A stretch of DNA of 11,482 nucleotides, taken from Actinomycetota bacterium. Its GTDB lineage: Bacteria; Actinomycetota; Thermoleophilia; Gaiellales; Gaiellaceae. The notes below the pieces were generated by a model. That model made no database searches. It saw only the letters and a program-made list of their open reading frames with translations, and was not told the origin of the DNA. The stretch is taken from positions 1 to 11,482 of the forward strand of contig VAXY01000027.1 of assembly GCA_005885085.1 (NCBI GenBank). The letters run 5' to 3'. Both the position numbers and the translations under genes were made by a program. Below, one piece after another: positions 5,175 through 11,482 of the stretch (position 1 is the first letter of the stretch; each line of letters begins with the position of its first letter).

Positions 5175-5684
5175 TCAGCTGGGGGACAGTTCGTCGGTCG
5201 CGCTTCGTCCGGCCTTCGCGCTGCGGCTGAGAAAGTCGGCGATCACTTCGAGCTCGCTCTCGTCGTAGCCCGCGTAGATCTCGTTCATCGAGCGGTTCAT
5301 TCCCGCATAGAGGCGCAGCAGGTCCGGAAGACGTTCGCGCACGATGCGGACGAGGACGGCGCGGCGGTCGGCTGGGTCGCGCTCGCGCGCGATCCAGCCG
5401 CCGCGTTCGAGCCTGTCGAGGATCCCGGTGATCGTCGCAGGGTGGAGACCGGCCATCCGAGCGAGCTCGCTCGGTGTGAGCGGGCCGAGACGGTCGATGA
5501 GGTCGAGGCAGTCGAGGTCGACGTCCCTGAGTTCGAGCTGCGCCCCGACCCGATAGTTGAGCAGCGACAGCTGGCTGTTCAGCTCGCGGAGCGAGTTCCC
5601 GATCGCGAGCGCCAGCCGCCGCCGTCGCCGAGCCGCCTCCACATCACCGGCGCCTGCTTTCCCCTCAGATGCTCGGGAATACAT
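5175..5684 (-). CDS. MarR-family transcriptional regulator of the adjacent exporter
   Basis: This 169-residue protein has the MarR winged helix: the L-D-x-L-x-x-I-D-x-L-G-x-L-T-P-x-E-L-A pattern at residues 57-75, recognition helix HPATITGILDRLERGGWI (81-98), and wing RDPADRRAVLVRI with the conserved D-x-R-R motif (102-114). Flanking helices at about 20-50 and 125-160 would form the dimer. It is divergent from the DHA2 exporter at 5753, the classic arrangement of a MarR repressor controlling a drug efflux gene. An extended inverted repeat overlaps its start codon, which suggests autorepression. The start at 5684 has no strong ribosome site; a GTG 14 codons further in is possible and would keep the domain intact. 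The ligand is unknown. Confidence 0.9.
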   Translation of the reverse strand: MYSRASEGKAGAGDVEAARRRRRLALAIGNSLRELNSQLSLLNYRVGAQLELRDVDLDCLDLIDRLGPLTPSELARMAGLHPATITGILDRLERGGWIARERDPADRRAVLVRIVRERLPDLLRLYAGMNRSMNEIYAGYDESELEVIADFLSRSAKAGRSATDELSPS

Positions 5685-5708
5685 ATGGTACGACTTTCGT
5701 AGTATATG
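5682..5708. promoter_or_regulatory. Likely MarR operator in the divergent promoter
   Basis: A 27-bp near-perfect inverted repeat lies between the two divergent genes. Inner arms are TACGA (5689-5693) and TCGTA (5697-5701) around CTT; outer arms are CATAT (5682-5686) and ATATG (5704-5708). Only two opposed positions on each side fail to pair. It overlaps the marR start codon and lies 45 nt before the MFS start. MarR dimers bind such palindromes; the assignment to this MarR is inferred. Confidence 0.7.
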
Positions 5709-5752
5709 ACATCCAGAGAATCATAGCCCGACTGATGGAAGGAAGCAGTTTC

Positions 5753-7252
5753 ATGAGTGCAGAGCCATATACAGCAGCAGTCTCCCCCGATCAGGCAGGA
5801 CATGCCCCGTCGCTCTCCTCACGGCGCGGCGTCGCGATCCTGCTCCTGCTCAGCCTCGTCCAGTTCATGGACGTCCTCGATGCCTCGATCCTGAACATCG
5901 CTCTGCCGTCGATCAAGCGCGACCTCGGCTTCAGCCAGCAGAGCCTGCAGTGGGTCGTCAACGGCTACATCCTCACCTACGGCGGCTTCCTGTTGCTCGG
6001 CGGCCGTGTCGCCGACCTGATCGGCCGCCGCCGCGTCCTCGTCACTGGCCTGATCGTGTTCGCCGGCTCCTCGCTGGTTGGCGGTTTGGCCCACACCAGC
6101 TCGCTGCTCGTCGGCGCCCGCTTCGCTCAGGGGCTGGGTGCCGCGATGCTCTCGCCGGCCGCGCTGTCAACGCTCACCACGATCTTCCGCTCTGATCGCG
6201 AGCGTCACACCGCGCTCGGGGTCTGGGCGGCCGTCTCCGGTCTCGGCGGCGCCGCCGGCGTCTTGTTCGGCGGCTTGCTCACTGAGGGGCCCGGTTGGCG
6301 CTGGGTGCTGTTCGTCAACGTGCCGTTCAGCGCGCTCGCGTTCATCGGGGCATTTGCCCTGCTCAAGCGCGAGCGCAGGTCCGCGCGCCTGGCGAACTTC
6401 GACGCGCTCGGGGCCTTCCTCGTGACGGGCGGGATGCTGCTCTTGGTCTATGCGCTCGTGAAGGCGCCGGACGTCGGCTGGGGCGCGACGCGCACGATCG
6501 TCGAGCTCGCCGTGGCGGCGGTGACCTTGGTCGCCTTCGTCGCCAACGAGCTGCGCGTGGTCAACCCGCTCGTGCCGCTGTCGATCCTGCGTGTCAAAGG
6601 AGTGGCGGCCGCCGACGCGACGCAGATGGTGGCCTTGGCCGGCTTCTTCCCCATGTTCTTCTTCCTCACCCTGTACATGCAGACCGTGCTTCACTACTCG
6701 CCGATCCAGACCGGGCTCGCCTACCTGCCGCTGACGGGCGGGGTGATCATCGCCGCCGGCATCTCCTCCCAGCTGTTCGCGCGCATCGGCACCAAGCCGG
6801 TGATCGTGATCGGAACGGTGACCGCCGCCGGCGGCCTTTACTGGCTCTCACGGATCCCGGTCGGCGGCTCCTACGTCTCGGACATCCTGCCGGGCCTCCT
6901 GGTCGCCGCCTTCGGACTCGGGGCTGTCTTCGTCGGCGCGACCACGGCGGCGAACGCCGGGGTCGGCGAGGACAAGGCCGGCCTCGCCGCCGGGCTCCTG
7001 AACACCGGCCAGCAGCTTGGCGCTGCGCTCGGCCTGGCGGTCCTCTCCGCCCTGGCCACCGCGCATACGAACTCGCTGCTGCATACGGGGCATACCGGCT
7101 TCGCCCGGGCGGCGACCGACGGCTACCAGCGCGCGCTCCTGGCCGGCGCTGCCTTCCTGCTCACGGCCGGAGCCGTCGCACTCCTGGCGCGCAACACGCG
7201 TGACGCAGCCCCTGTCGTCGAGGACGAGCCCGTCCTCGACCTCGCGGCGTAG
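5753..7252 (+). CDS. DHA2-family MFS multidrug exporter (EmrB/QacA type, 14 helices)
   Basis: This 499-residue membrane protein matches the usual length of 14-helix drug:proton antiporters. Diagnostic motifs are LDASILNIALPSI in helix 1 (residues 42-54), motif A GRVADLIGRRRVLVTG after helix 2 (84-99) and GLGAAMLSPAALS. Helices continue to LLTAGAVALLARN at the C-terminus, which ends in a short acidic tail. The frame is open back to 5669, but the ATG at 5753 has GGAAGGAAG 7 nt upstream and lies outside the operator, so it is preferred. It should export hydrophobic or cationic compounds using the proton gradient; the substrate cannot be predicted. Control by the divergent MarR is likely. The last codons contain a perfect hairpin (7217-7240), and the 3' end is duplicated at 4687-4742. 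Confidence 0.92.
   Translation: MSAEPYTAAVSPDQAGHAPSLSSRRGVAILLLLSLVQFMDVLDASILNIALPSIKRDLGFSQQSLQWVVNGYILTYGGFLLLGGRVADLIGRRRVLVTGLIVFAGSSLVGGLAHTSSLLVGARFAQGLGAAMLSPAALSTLTTIFRSDRERHTALGVWAAVSGLGGAAGVLFGGLLTEGPGWRWVLFVNVPFSALAFIGAFALLKRERRSARLANFDALGAFLVTGGMLLLVYALVKAPDVGWGATRTIVELAVAAVTLVAFVANELRVVNPLVPLSILRVKGVAAADATQMVALAGFFPMFFFLTLYMQTVLHYSPIQTGLAYLPLTGGVIIAAGISSQLFARIGTKPVIVIGTVTAAGGLYWLSRIPVGGSYVSDILPGLLVAAFGLGAVFVGATTAANAGVGEDKAGLAAGLLNTGQQLGAALGLAVLSALATAHTNSLLHTGHTGFARAATDGYQRALLAGAAFLLTAGAVALLARNTRDAAPVVEDEPVLDLAA
7217..7240 (+). repeat. Inverted repeat inside the end of the MFS gene
   Basis: GTCGAGGACG-AGCC-CGTCCTCGAC is a perfect 10-bp stem within the codons for the acidic tail. 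It is absent from the duplicated copy at 4687-4742. It could be a chance coding palindrome, an auxiliary stem ahead of the terminator, or a deletion hotspot. Confidence 0.6.
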
Positions 7253-7254
7253 CA

Positions 7255-7290
7255 GAGGTGGGGGAGCCGCCCGAGCGGCTCCCCCACCTC
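7255..7290. terminator. Bidirectional terminator between convergent MFS and FUSC genes
   Basis: GAGGTGGGGGAGCCGC, loop CCGA and the exact complementary arm form a perfect 16-bp stem. It starts 2 nt after the MFS stop and ends 9 nt before the FUSC stop codon, so it can serve both strands. No strong T-tract follows on either side. Confidence 0.85.
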
Positions 7291-7299
7291 CCTTGGGAA

Positions 7300-9486
7300 T
7301 TACGAGGCCCGGGCCTTGAGCCTCCGGAGGGCTCCTCCGTCCGTCGTAGTCGCGCGTGCCGCGTTCGCGCGTTCGCCGAGGTGGGCTTCGAGCCGCCAGA
7401 GGTTGTCGAGATGCTGGCTCGCCCAGAGCAGAACGAGCGCAGCCCTGACAGTTGGCTCGTCGCGGCCGCGGGTGGCAGCTTGCACGCACGCGAGCAGACG
7501 GCTGGCTCCTTCGGCATCTCGAATGTGCGGCGGCGGCACCGGCCGGTCGTTCACGAGCGCATAGCCGAGCGCGACATACCACGACTGCAGCGCATGGAGC
7601 TCGGGGTCAAGGTTCTCGCCGCAGCGCTCGAGTCGTGTCTCCCCGTCCGCCATCCGCGCGAGCGACGTGAGCGATTGTGCTGCGCGCCGGACGCGCGCAG
7701 CGCCGCCGACGAGCGCTGCGACGTCCTCGACGTTGAACGCCGTCGCGGAACGCTCGGCGAGATACTGCCGAAAGGCGTCGTCAAGCCGGTGCAGGGCGGC
7801 GTCCGCGGACAGCGCTACGCCAGCGCTGTCCTGGGAGCCTTCTCCTTCGAACAGCTGGCGCGCTGTCGCGACGACGTAGTCGCCGCAGCGCGCGTACGCG
7901 GCGGAGAGGTCCTCGAGAAGCAACGCACCGGCACCGCGCGGCCAGAACAGGAGACCGACCCCGAGGCTGATCGCGAAGCCGATGGCGACGTCTTCGATGC
8001 GAACTACTCCTACCCGCCAGCCGACCGGCTGGATGATGTTGAAGAGCATGAACAGGACGACCGTGAAGCCCGCCTGCCCTGCAGCGAACGAGATTGCGCG
8101 CGGTGCGTAGGCGGCCAGCAACACCGCGAAGGGAAGGACCGCCCACAGCACGACCTCATGCGTGCCGATGCCGATCACGAGGAGTGCGCCGATCACGATT
8201 CCGACCGCCGTCCCCGCGAGCGCGCTGAGAATCGACCAGCCGGTGCCGAGCGCGTTCGAGCGCAGGACGGAGAGCGTCCCGAGCACGACCCAGAACCCGT
8301 GCTGGAGACCCGTCTTCTGGGCGATGTAGACGGCGACCGCGAGCCCGGCAGCGCCGCGGACGCTGTTCTGGAACCACACGGAACGCGGGCTTGCGTGCTC
8401 GACCGCGAGTTGCTCCGTCGCCTCGAGGGCCGCACGTGCCGACGACGGCTGTGCTACGAGGTCGCTCTCCAGCTCGGGTGCCTCCGCGCCCGTCGCGAGC
8501 AGCGCATAACCGGCGGCCTGCCGGGCGGAGTAGGTTGCTGCCCGGATCCGAAACGGCGGTTCCAGCGCCTGGGGGACCGCCCCGCCTGGCGTGTCGGTCG
8601 GGAGTTGCGGCAGCCGGCGTGCGAGTGCTCGGGCAACGGCGTCTCGCGCTGTGTCGAGTCGCGCGAAGTCGGGCCGTGCGTCACGACCATCCAGTCTGTC
8701 CGCGCTCGCGCGGAGCACGGCGGCCGCCGCCGCCATCGCCTCGCCGTCCTCCGTGCAGGCGAGCTCGAGCGAAGGCAGCTCGTCCGACGGTGAGAGGAAG
8801 GAGATTAGCCAGTCCAGCTCGTCCGGAAGAGAGGCGAGCGCTGCTGTCGGTCCGGTGGGTCCAGTCGGGCGGTGCTGGGTGCCCAGTGAGTGACGGGCGA
8901 ACCCGTCGACCGCATCGCGTGCGAGGGGCGCAAGTTCGGCCACCTGTTCCTGGTCGGCTTCGAGGAAGCCGGCCACAACGCGCAACGTGCGGGCGGCCTC
9001 GCGCCGAAGGTCGTCGCGCCGGCGAGGAGGCCAGAGGAGCATGACTGCGCAGATCCCGGCGCCGGTCGCAAGGCCCCAGCCTTCGAGGCGGTCCGGGATC
9101 GCGGAGTTCGACGCCGGAATCGTCACCGGGAGCACGAACGTGAGGAGCGCTCCGGTCGTTGCCGCCGCGAAGTAGCCGCTGATCAGGCCGGAGAAGATGG
9201 TGCCGAAACCGACGGCCGCCATCGCTCCGGCACCGAGCCACGGATGTCGCGAGCAGAGTGTCCCGAGCGTGATGAACAGTGCGCCGACGCATGCCAGGCC
9301 GACGTACGCGAGGAAGCGTGCTCGCCACGGGCCTCCGAACTCGACCAGGACGAGCATCGCGAACGATCCGAAGGCCGAGAAGAGCGACGTCTGTGGCTGT
9401 CCGATCACCTTGTCGGCGAGCGCGAAGACCGCGGGCATGACGATCGCGGCGCGGGCGGCGACCTTCAGCGCAGCAAGATCCGGCAC
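7300..9486 (-). CDS. FUSC-family (aromatic/fusaric acid resistance type) inner-membrane exporter
   Basis: From the GTG at 9486 this is a 728-residue protein with the duplicated architecture of YccS/FUSC exporters. An N-terminal bundle of about six helices (from AAIVMPAVFALADKVIG to GAGICAVMLLWPP) is followed by a soluble helical linker. A second bundle starts at the FUSC-type motif GFWVVLGTLSVLRSNALGTG, with later helices such as VAIGFAISLGVGLLFWP, and then a cytoplasmic helical tail. The family is linked to efflux of aromatic acids and similar compounds; the substrate here is unknown. The frame is open to a TTG at 9552, but that would overlap the start of the divergent small gene. The GTG at 9486 has TATCAT 8 nt upstream and no ribosome site, consistent with a leaderless transcript. 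The 3' end is duplicated at 4776-4856. Confidence 0.85.
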   Translation of the reverse strand: MPDLAALKVAARAAIVMPAVFALADKVIGQPQTSLFSAFGSFAMLVLVEFGGPWRARFLAYVGLACVGALFITLGTLCSRHPWLGAGAMAAVGFGTIFSGLISGYFAAATTGALLTFVLPVTIPASNSAIPDRLEGWGLATGAGICAVMLLWPPRRRDDLRREAARTLRVVAGFLEADQEQVAELAPLARDAVDGFARHSLGTQHRPTGPTGPTAALASLPDELDWLISFLSPSDELPSLELACTEDGEAMAAAAAVLRASADRLDGRDARPDFARLDTARDAVARALARRLPQLPTDTPGGAVPQALEPPFRIRAATYSARQAAGYALLATGAEAPELESDLVAQPSSARAALEATEQLAVEHASPRSVWFQNSVRGAAGLAVAVYIAQKTGLQHGFWVVLGTLSVLRSNALGTGWSILSALAGTAVGIVIGALLVIGIGTHEVVLWAVLPFAVLLAAYAPRAISFAAGQAGFTVVLFMLFNIIQPVGWRVGVVRIEDVAIGFAISLGVGLLFWPRGAGALLLEDLSAAYARCGDYVVATARQLFEGEGSQDSAGVALSADAALHRLDDAFRQYLAERSATAFNVEDVAALVGGAARVRRAAQSLTSLARMADGETRLERCGENLDPELHALQSWYVALGYALVNDRPVPPPHIRDAEGASRLLACVQAATRGRDEPTVRAALVLLWASQHLDNLWRLEAHLGERANAARATTTDGGALRRLKARAS

Positions 9487-9519
9487 GGCTGGCGATGATA
9501 CGACGGCTCCAGAGAGGGG

Positions 9520-9539
9520 ACGCCTCGGCCTCGAGGCGT
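9520..9539. promoter_or_regulatory. Inverted repeat in the divergent FUSC / small-protein promoter region
   Basis: ACGCCTC, six bases, then GAGGCGT form a perfect 7-bp inverted repeat between the divergent starts at 9486 and 9552. It could be an operator or a leader hairpin of the small gene, since it ends just before its ribosome site (AGGA). No regulator gene lies nearby, so the role is unassigned. Confidence 0.35.
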
Positions 9540-9551
9540 AGGATGCCCTCA

Positions 9552-9755
9552 ATGGGTGTCGGGAGTTGGCTGCGGAGGCTCTTTTCGTCCGATCGCGAGG
9601 ATGAAGCGGCCGAACACGAGGAATACGGACTCCCCGCCCGCGACGGGGTGAGGGACGAGCGGACGAGGTTTGGCTCCTTCGCGAGCGCCGAAACGGCTGA
9701 GGCGTCGGAGGAGGGGCTCGACGAGCTCGAGGCGCCGCCCGACGCGGCCCCCTGA
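9552..9755 (+). CDS. Small acidic protein of unknown function (67 residues)
   Basis: The ATG at 9552 follows GTAGGATG with about 8 nt spacing. The product starts with a short amphipathic basic/hydrophobic stretch (MGVGSWLRRLFSS), continues with a highly charged segment containing REDEAAEHEEYGLPARDG, and ends EEGLDELEAPPDAAP. It is strongly acidic and probably disordered, apart from the N-terminal helix that could touch the membrane. Small proteins with an 'EEYG' centre and an 'ELE-PP-DAAP'-type tail are recalled from other Thermoleophilia-like actinobacteria, but have no function known to me. It is divergent from the FUSC gene and convergent with the ABC exporter, 24 bp away. Confidence 0.6.
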   Translation: MGVGSWLRRLFSSDREDEAAEHEEYGLPARDGVRDERTRFGSFASAETAEASEEGLDELEAPPDAAP

Positions 9756-9779
9756 TCGCCCTGAGCTAACGCTTGCCGG

Positions 9780-11482
9780 CTACCCGGTGGCCGTCGCGAG
9801 GACGTCGCCGGTCGCCAGAACGACACCGTCCTCGCAGCGCGCTTCGACCAGGCCGCCCTGGAACTGTTGACGGTAGAGCCGGGCGTAGGGGCCGTCTGCG
9901 GCAACGAGCTGTTGATGAGTTCCCTGCTCGACGATCCTGCCGCGGTCGAGCACGAAGATCACGTCGGCTGAGAGGATCGTCGAGAGCCTGTGCGCGATCG
10001 CGATCGTCGTCCGGTCCTCCATCAACGGTTCCAATGCCTGCTGGACGAGCCGCTCGCTCGCTGTGTCCAGCGCCGAGGTTGCCTCGTCGAGGATCAGCAC
10101 CCGCGGGTCCTTCAGCAACACCCGCGCGATCGCGAGCCGCTGCTTCTCACCGCCCGACATCCGATAACCGCGCTCGCCGACCACGGTGTCGTAGCCGTCC
10201 GACAGCTCCATGATCCGGTCGTGGATCGCCGCCGCGCGCGCGGCCGCGTGCAACTCGGCGTCCGACGCCTCCGGCTTGGCGTAGAGGAGGTTGTCGCGGA
10301 CGGTGGCGTGGAAGAGGTAGGTCTCCTGCGTGACCATCCCGATCGCCTCGGCGAGGGAGGAGAGTTGCAGGTCGCGGACGTCGTGGCCGTCCAGTTCGAC
10401 ACTGCCCCGCGTGGCGTCGTACAACCTCGGGATCAGGTAAGAGATCGTCGTCTTGCCTGCGCCGCTCGGGCCGACGAGCGCGGCGAGTTGGCCCGGTTCG
10501 ACCGCGAGCGAGACCTCCTGGAGCGTCCAGGGCCGGTCACCATCCGTGTCAGGGAGCTCCTCGTAGCGGAACCAGACATTTCGAAGTGCGACCTCGCCCC
10601 GGACGCGGTCGAGCGGCAAGGCCGTGGCGCCGGGAGAGTCGACGATCTCGTTGGGGAGGTCCAGGTACTGGAAGATCCGCTCGAAGAGCGCGAGCGAGGA
10701 CTGCACCTCGACCGAGGTCTGGAGCATGCTCCCGATCGGGAACAGGAGCCGGGTCTGCAGAGTCGTGAAGGCAACAATCGTGCCCGCGCTGAGATTCGAC
10801 CAGCCGGCCACGAGGTAGATGAGCGCCGGCGTGATCGCGAAGAACGACTGCACCAGAGCGAAGAAGCCCCGGCCGACCATCTGCTGCCGTACCTGCAGTC
10901 CGGCGAGCCGCAGGTTCTCGCTGCGGTAGCGCTCGACCGCAGCGCGTCGCCGGTCGAAGACCTTGGCGAGCAAGATTCCTGAGACCGACAGCGTCTCCTC
11001 CGTCAGTGCCGACAGCTCGGCGAGGGACTCCTGTGTCTCACGAGAGATCCGGCGCCGGACGCGCCCGACCCGCCACGTCAGGTAGACGAACACCGGCACG
11101 ACCGCCAGGGATAGGAGCGTCAGCTGCCAGGAGAGCGCGACCATCGCGACGACCGAGCTGAGCACCGTGACGATGTTCGAGAGCACCGACGACGCGGTAT
11201 TCGTGACGACGCTCTGGACGCCGCCGACGTCGTTCTGCAGCCGCGACTGCAGCTCGCCGGTACGTGTGTCCGTAAAGAAGCGGAGCGACATCGACTGCAG
11301 GTGTTCGTAGAGCCGGTTGCGCAGGTCCTGCATCACGCGTTGCCCGACGACGGTTGTCAGGTAGGTCTGTGCGACCGAGATCACCGCCGAAACGAGCGGG
11401 ATCGCGACCATCACGCCCACGAGGATGTAGAGGAGGTGCAGGTCGCGGTGACCGCGCGCCGGGAAGAGCGCTCGATCGAAGA
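9780..11482 (-). CDS. ABC exporter, fused membrane and ATPase domains, 5' end outside window
   Basis: The frame is open to the right edge (visible residues start FDRALFPARGH), so the N-terminus with the first helix lies beyond. The visible part is about 566 residues. The transmembrane domain includes the exporter-type segment LYEHLQSMSLRFFTDTRTGE. The ATPase domain has every key motif: Walker A GPSGAGKTT (10446-10472), Q-loop VTQETYLF, signature MSGGEKQR, Walker B VLILDEATSALD with its catalytic Glu, and switch His in IAHRLST. A half-transporter of this B-subfamily type works as a homodimer or with a partner, exporting lipids, peptides or drugs; the substrate is unknown. The intact Walker B Glu means it is not the degenerate half of an asymmetric pair. 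The tail after the ATPase domain is short. Confidence 0.92.
   Translation of the reverse strand, partial: FDRALFPARGHRDLHLLYILVGVMVAIPLVSAVISVAQTYLTTVVGQRVMQDLRNRLYEHLQSMSLRFFTDTRTGELQSRLQNDVGGVQSVVTNTASSVLSNIVTVLSSVVAMVALSWQLTLLSLAVVPVFVYLTWRVGRVRRRISRETQESLAELSALTEETLSVSGILLAKVFDRRRAAVERYRSENLRLAGLQVRQQMVGRGFFALVQSFFAITPALIYLVAGWSNLSAGTIVAFTTLQTRLLFPIGSMLQTSVEVQSSLALFERIFQYLDLPNEIVDSPGATALPLDRVRGEVALRNVWFRYEELPDTDGDRPWTLQEVSLAVEPGQLAALVGPSGAGKTTISYLIPRLYDATRGSVELDGHDVRDLQLSSLAEAIGMVTQETYLFHATVRDNLLYAKPEASDAELHAAARAAAIHDRIMELSDGYDTVVGERGYRMSGGEKQRLAIARVLLKDPRVLILDEATSALDTASERLVQQALEPLMEDRTTIAIAHRLSTILSADVIFVLDRGRIVEQGTHQQLVAADGPYARLYRQQFQGGLVEARCEDGVVLATGDVLATATG

Larger units (their letters stand above)
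7176..7380. repeat. Direct repeat, copy 2 (intact MFS/FUSC junction)
   Basis: This is the functional counterpart of the repeat at 4687-4856. It contains the last codons of the MFS gene, the complete terminator hairpin and the last codons of the FUSC gene. Homology to copy 1 ends sharply at 7380, inside the FUSC coding sequence. Confidence 0.75.

Noticed and set aside
2020..5749. Shared 13-nt GATGGAAGGAAGC before both arsR and the MFS gene
   Set aside because: Both contain a ribosome-binding site, so a short purine-rich match is expected; without more copies it is not evidence for common regulation.
4687..7380. A transposon bounded by the direct repeats
   Set aside because: No transposase, integrase or terminal inverted repeats are visible, and the repeats consist of gene 3' ends. 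Duplication and recombination explain them better.
7258..8793. A 511-codon open frame on the plus strand
   Set aside because: It is the antisense shadow of the FUSC gene; composition is dominated by R, E, D and A with no recognisable fold, typical of long spurious frames in high-GC DNA.
8681..9904. A 407-codon open frame on the minus strand
   Set aside because: It overlaps the FUSC gene in another frame, the antisense of the small acidic gene and the end of the ABC exporter. Its serine/arginine-rich translation has no motif.
9990..10982. A 330-codon open frame on the plus strand
   Set aside because: It is antisense to the ATPase domain of the ABC exporter, whose Walker A, signature and Walker B motifs are all intact.
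1..11482. tRNA, rRNA, CRISPR, riboswitch or phage features
   Set aside because: No cloverleaf, conserved rRNA segments, regularly spaced repeats, long structured leaders or phage genes were recognised by reading the sequence.

Overview
The window is high-GC DNA with many GTG starts, tightly overlapping genes and hairpin terminators without a clear U-tract. The protein styles (a LuxR tail ending in an 'AVLTFLRR'-type stretch, a small acidic protein ending in an 'ELEAPPDAAP'-type tail, a thioredoxin/mycothiol-style ArsC) suggest an actinobacterium, most likely of the Thermoleophilia (Solirubrobacterales/Gaiellales-like). The taxonomic placement is an inference from sequence style, not a search result.

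Layout, left to right. Positions 1-984 hold the 3' part of a secreted sialidase-like (BNR/Asp-box) protein. It converges on a small four-helix membrane protein (993-1517, minus). Positions 1518-1984 are a gene graveyard: the N-terminal stub of a ROK-family sugar kinase (1570-1734, plus) and the C-terminal stub of a LuxR-type regulator (1715 to about 1905, minus).

A compact arsenic-resistance operon follows (2032-4674, plus): arsR, arsM, a MIP/aquaporin, arsC, and a small cysteine-bearing protein of unknown function. The first four genes overlap by 1-4 nt and the fifth starts just after arsC. A sigma70-like promoter with a perfect inverted repeat in its spacer precedes arsR. The implied logic is arsenate reduction by ArsC, then either exit of As(III) through the aquaporin channel or methylation by ArsM, with derepression by ArsR. 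No ArsB, Acr3 or ArsA is visible.

Positions 4687-4856 are a degenerate second copy of the junction found at 7176-7380: the 3' end of an MFS gene, a terminator hairpin and the 3' end of a FUSC gene. This copy cuts off a VOC/glyoxalase-type gene after about 63 codons. Beyond it lie a MarR regulator (5175-5684, minus) and a divergent 14-helix DHA2-type drug exporter (5753-7252, plus) sharing a near-perfect 27-bp inverted repeat. A large FUSC-type aromatic-compound exporter follows (7300-9486, minus), convergent with the MFS gene across a 16-bp-stem terminator. The window ends with a 67-residue acidic protein (9552-9755, plus) and the 3' part of an ABC exporter (9780 to the right edge, minus).

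Overall this is an efflux and detoxification island with clear traces of duplication, deletion and gene decay between its modules. The most attractive candidates for something undescribed are the fifth ars-operon gene and the duplicated MFS/FUSC junction.
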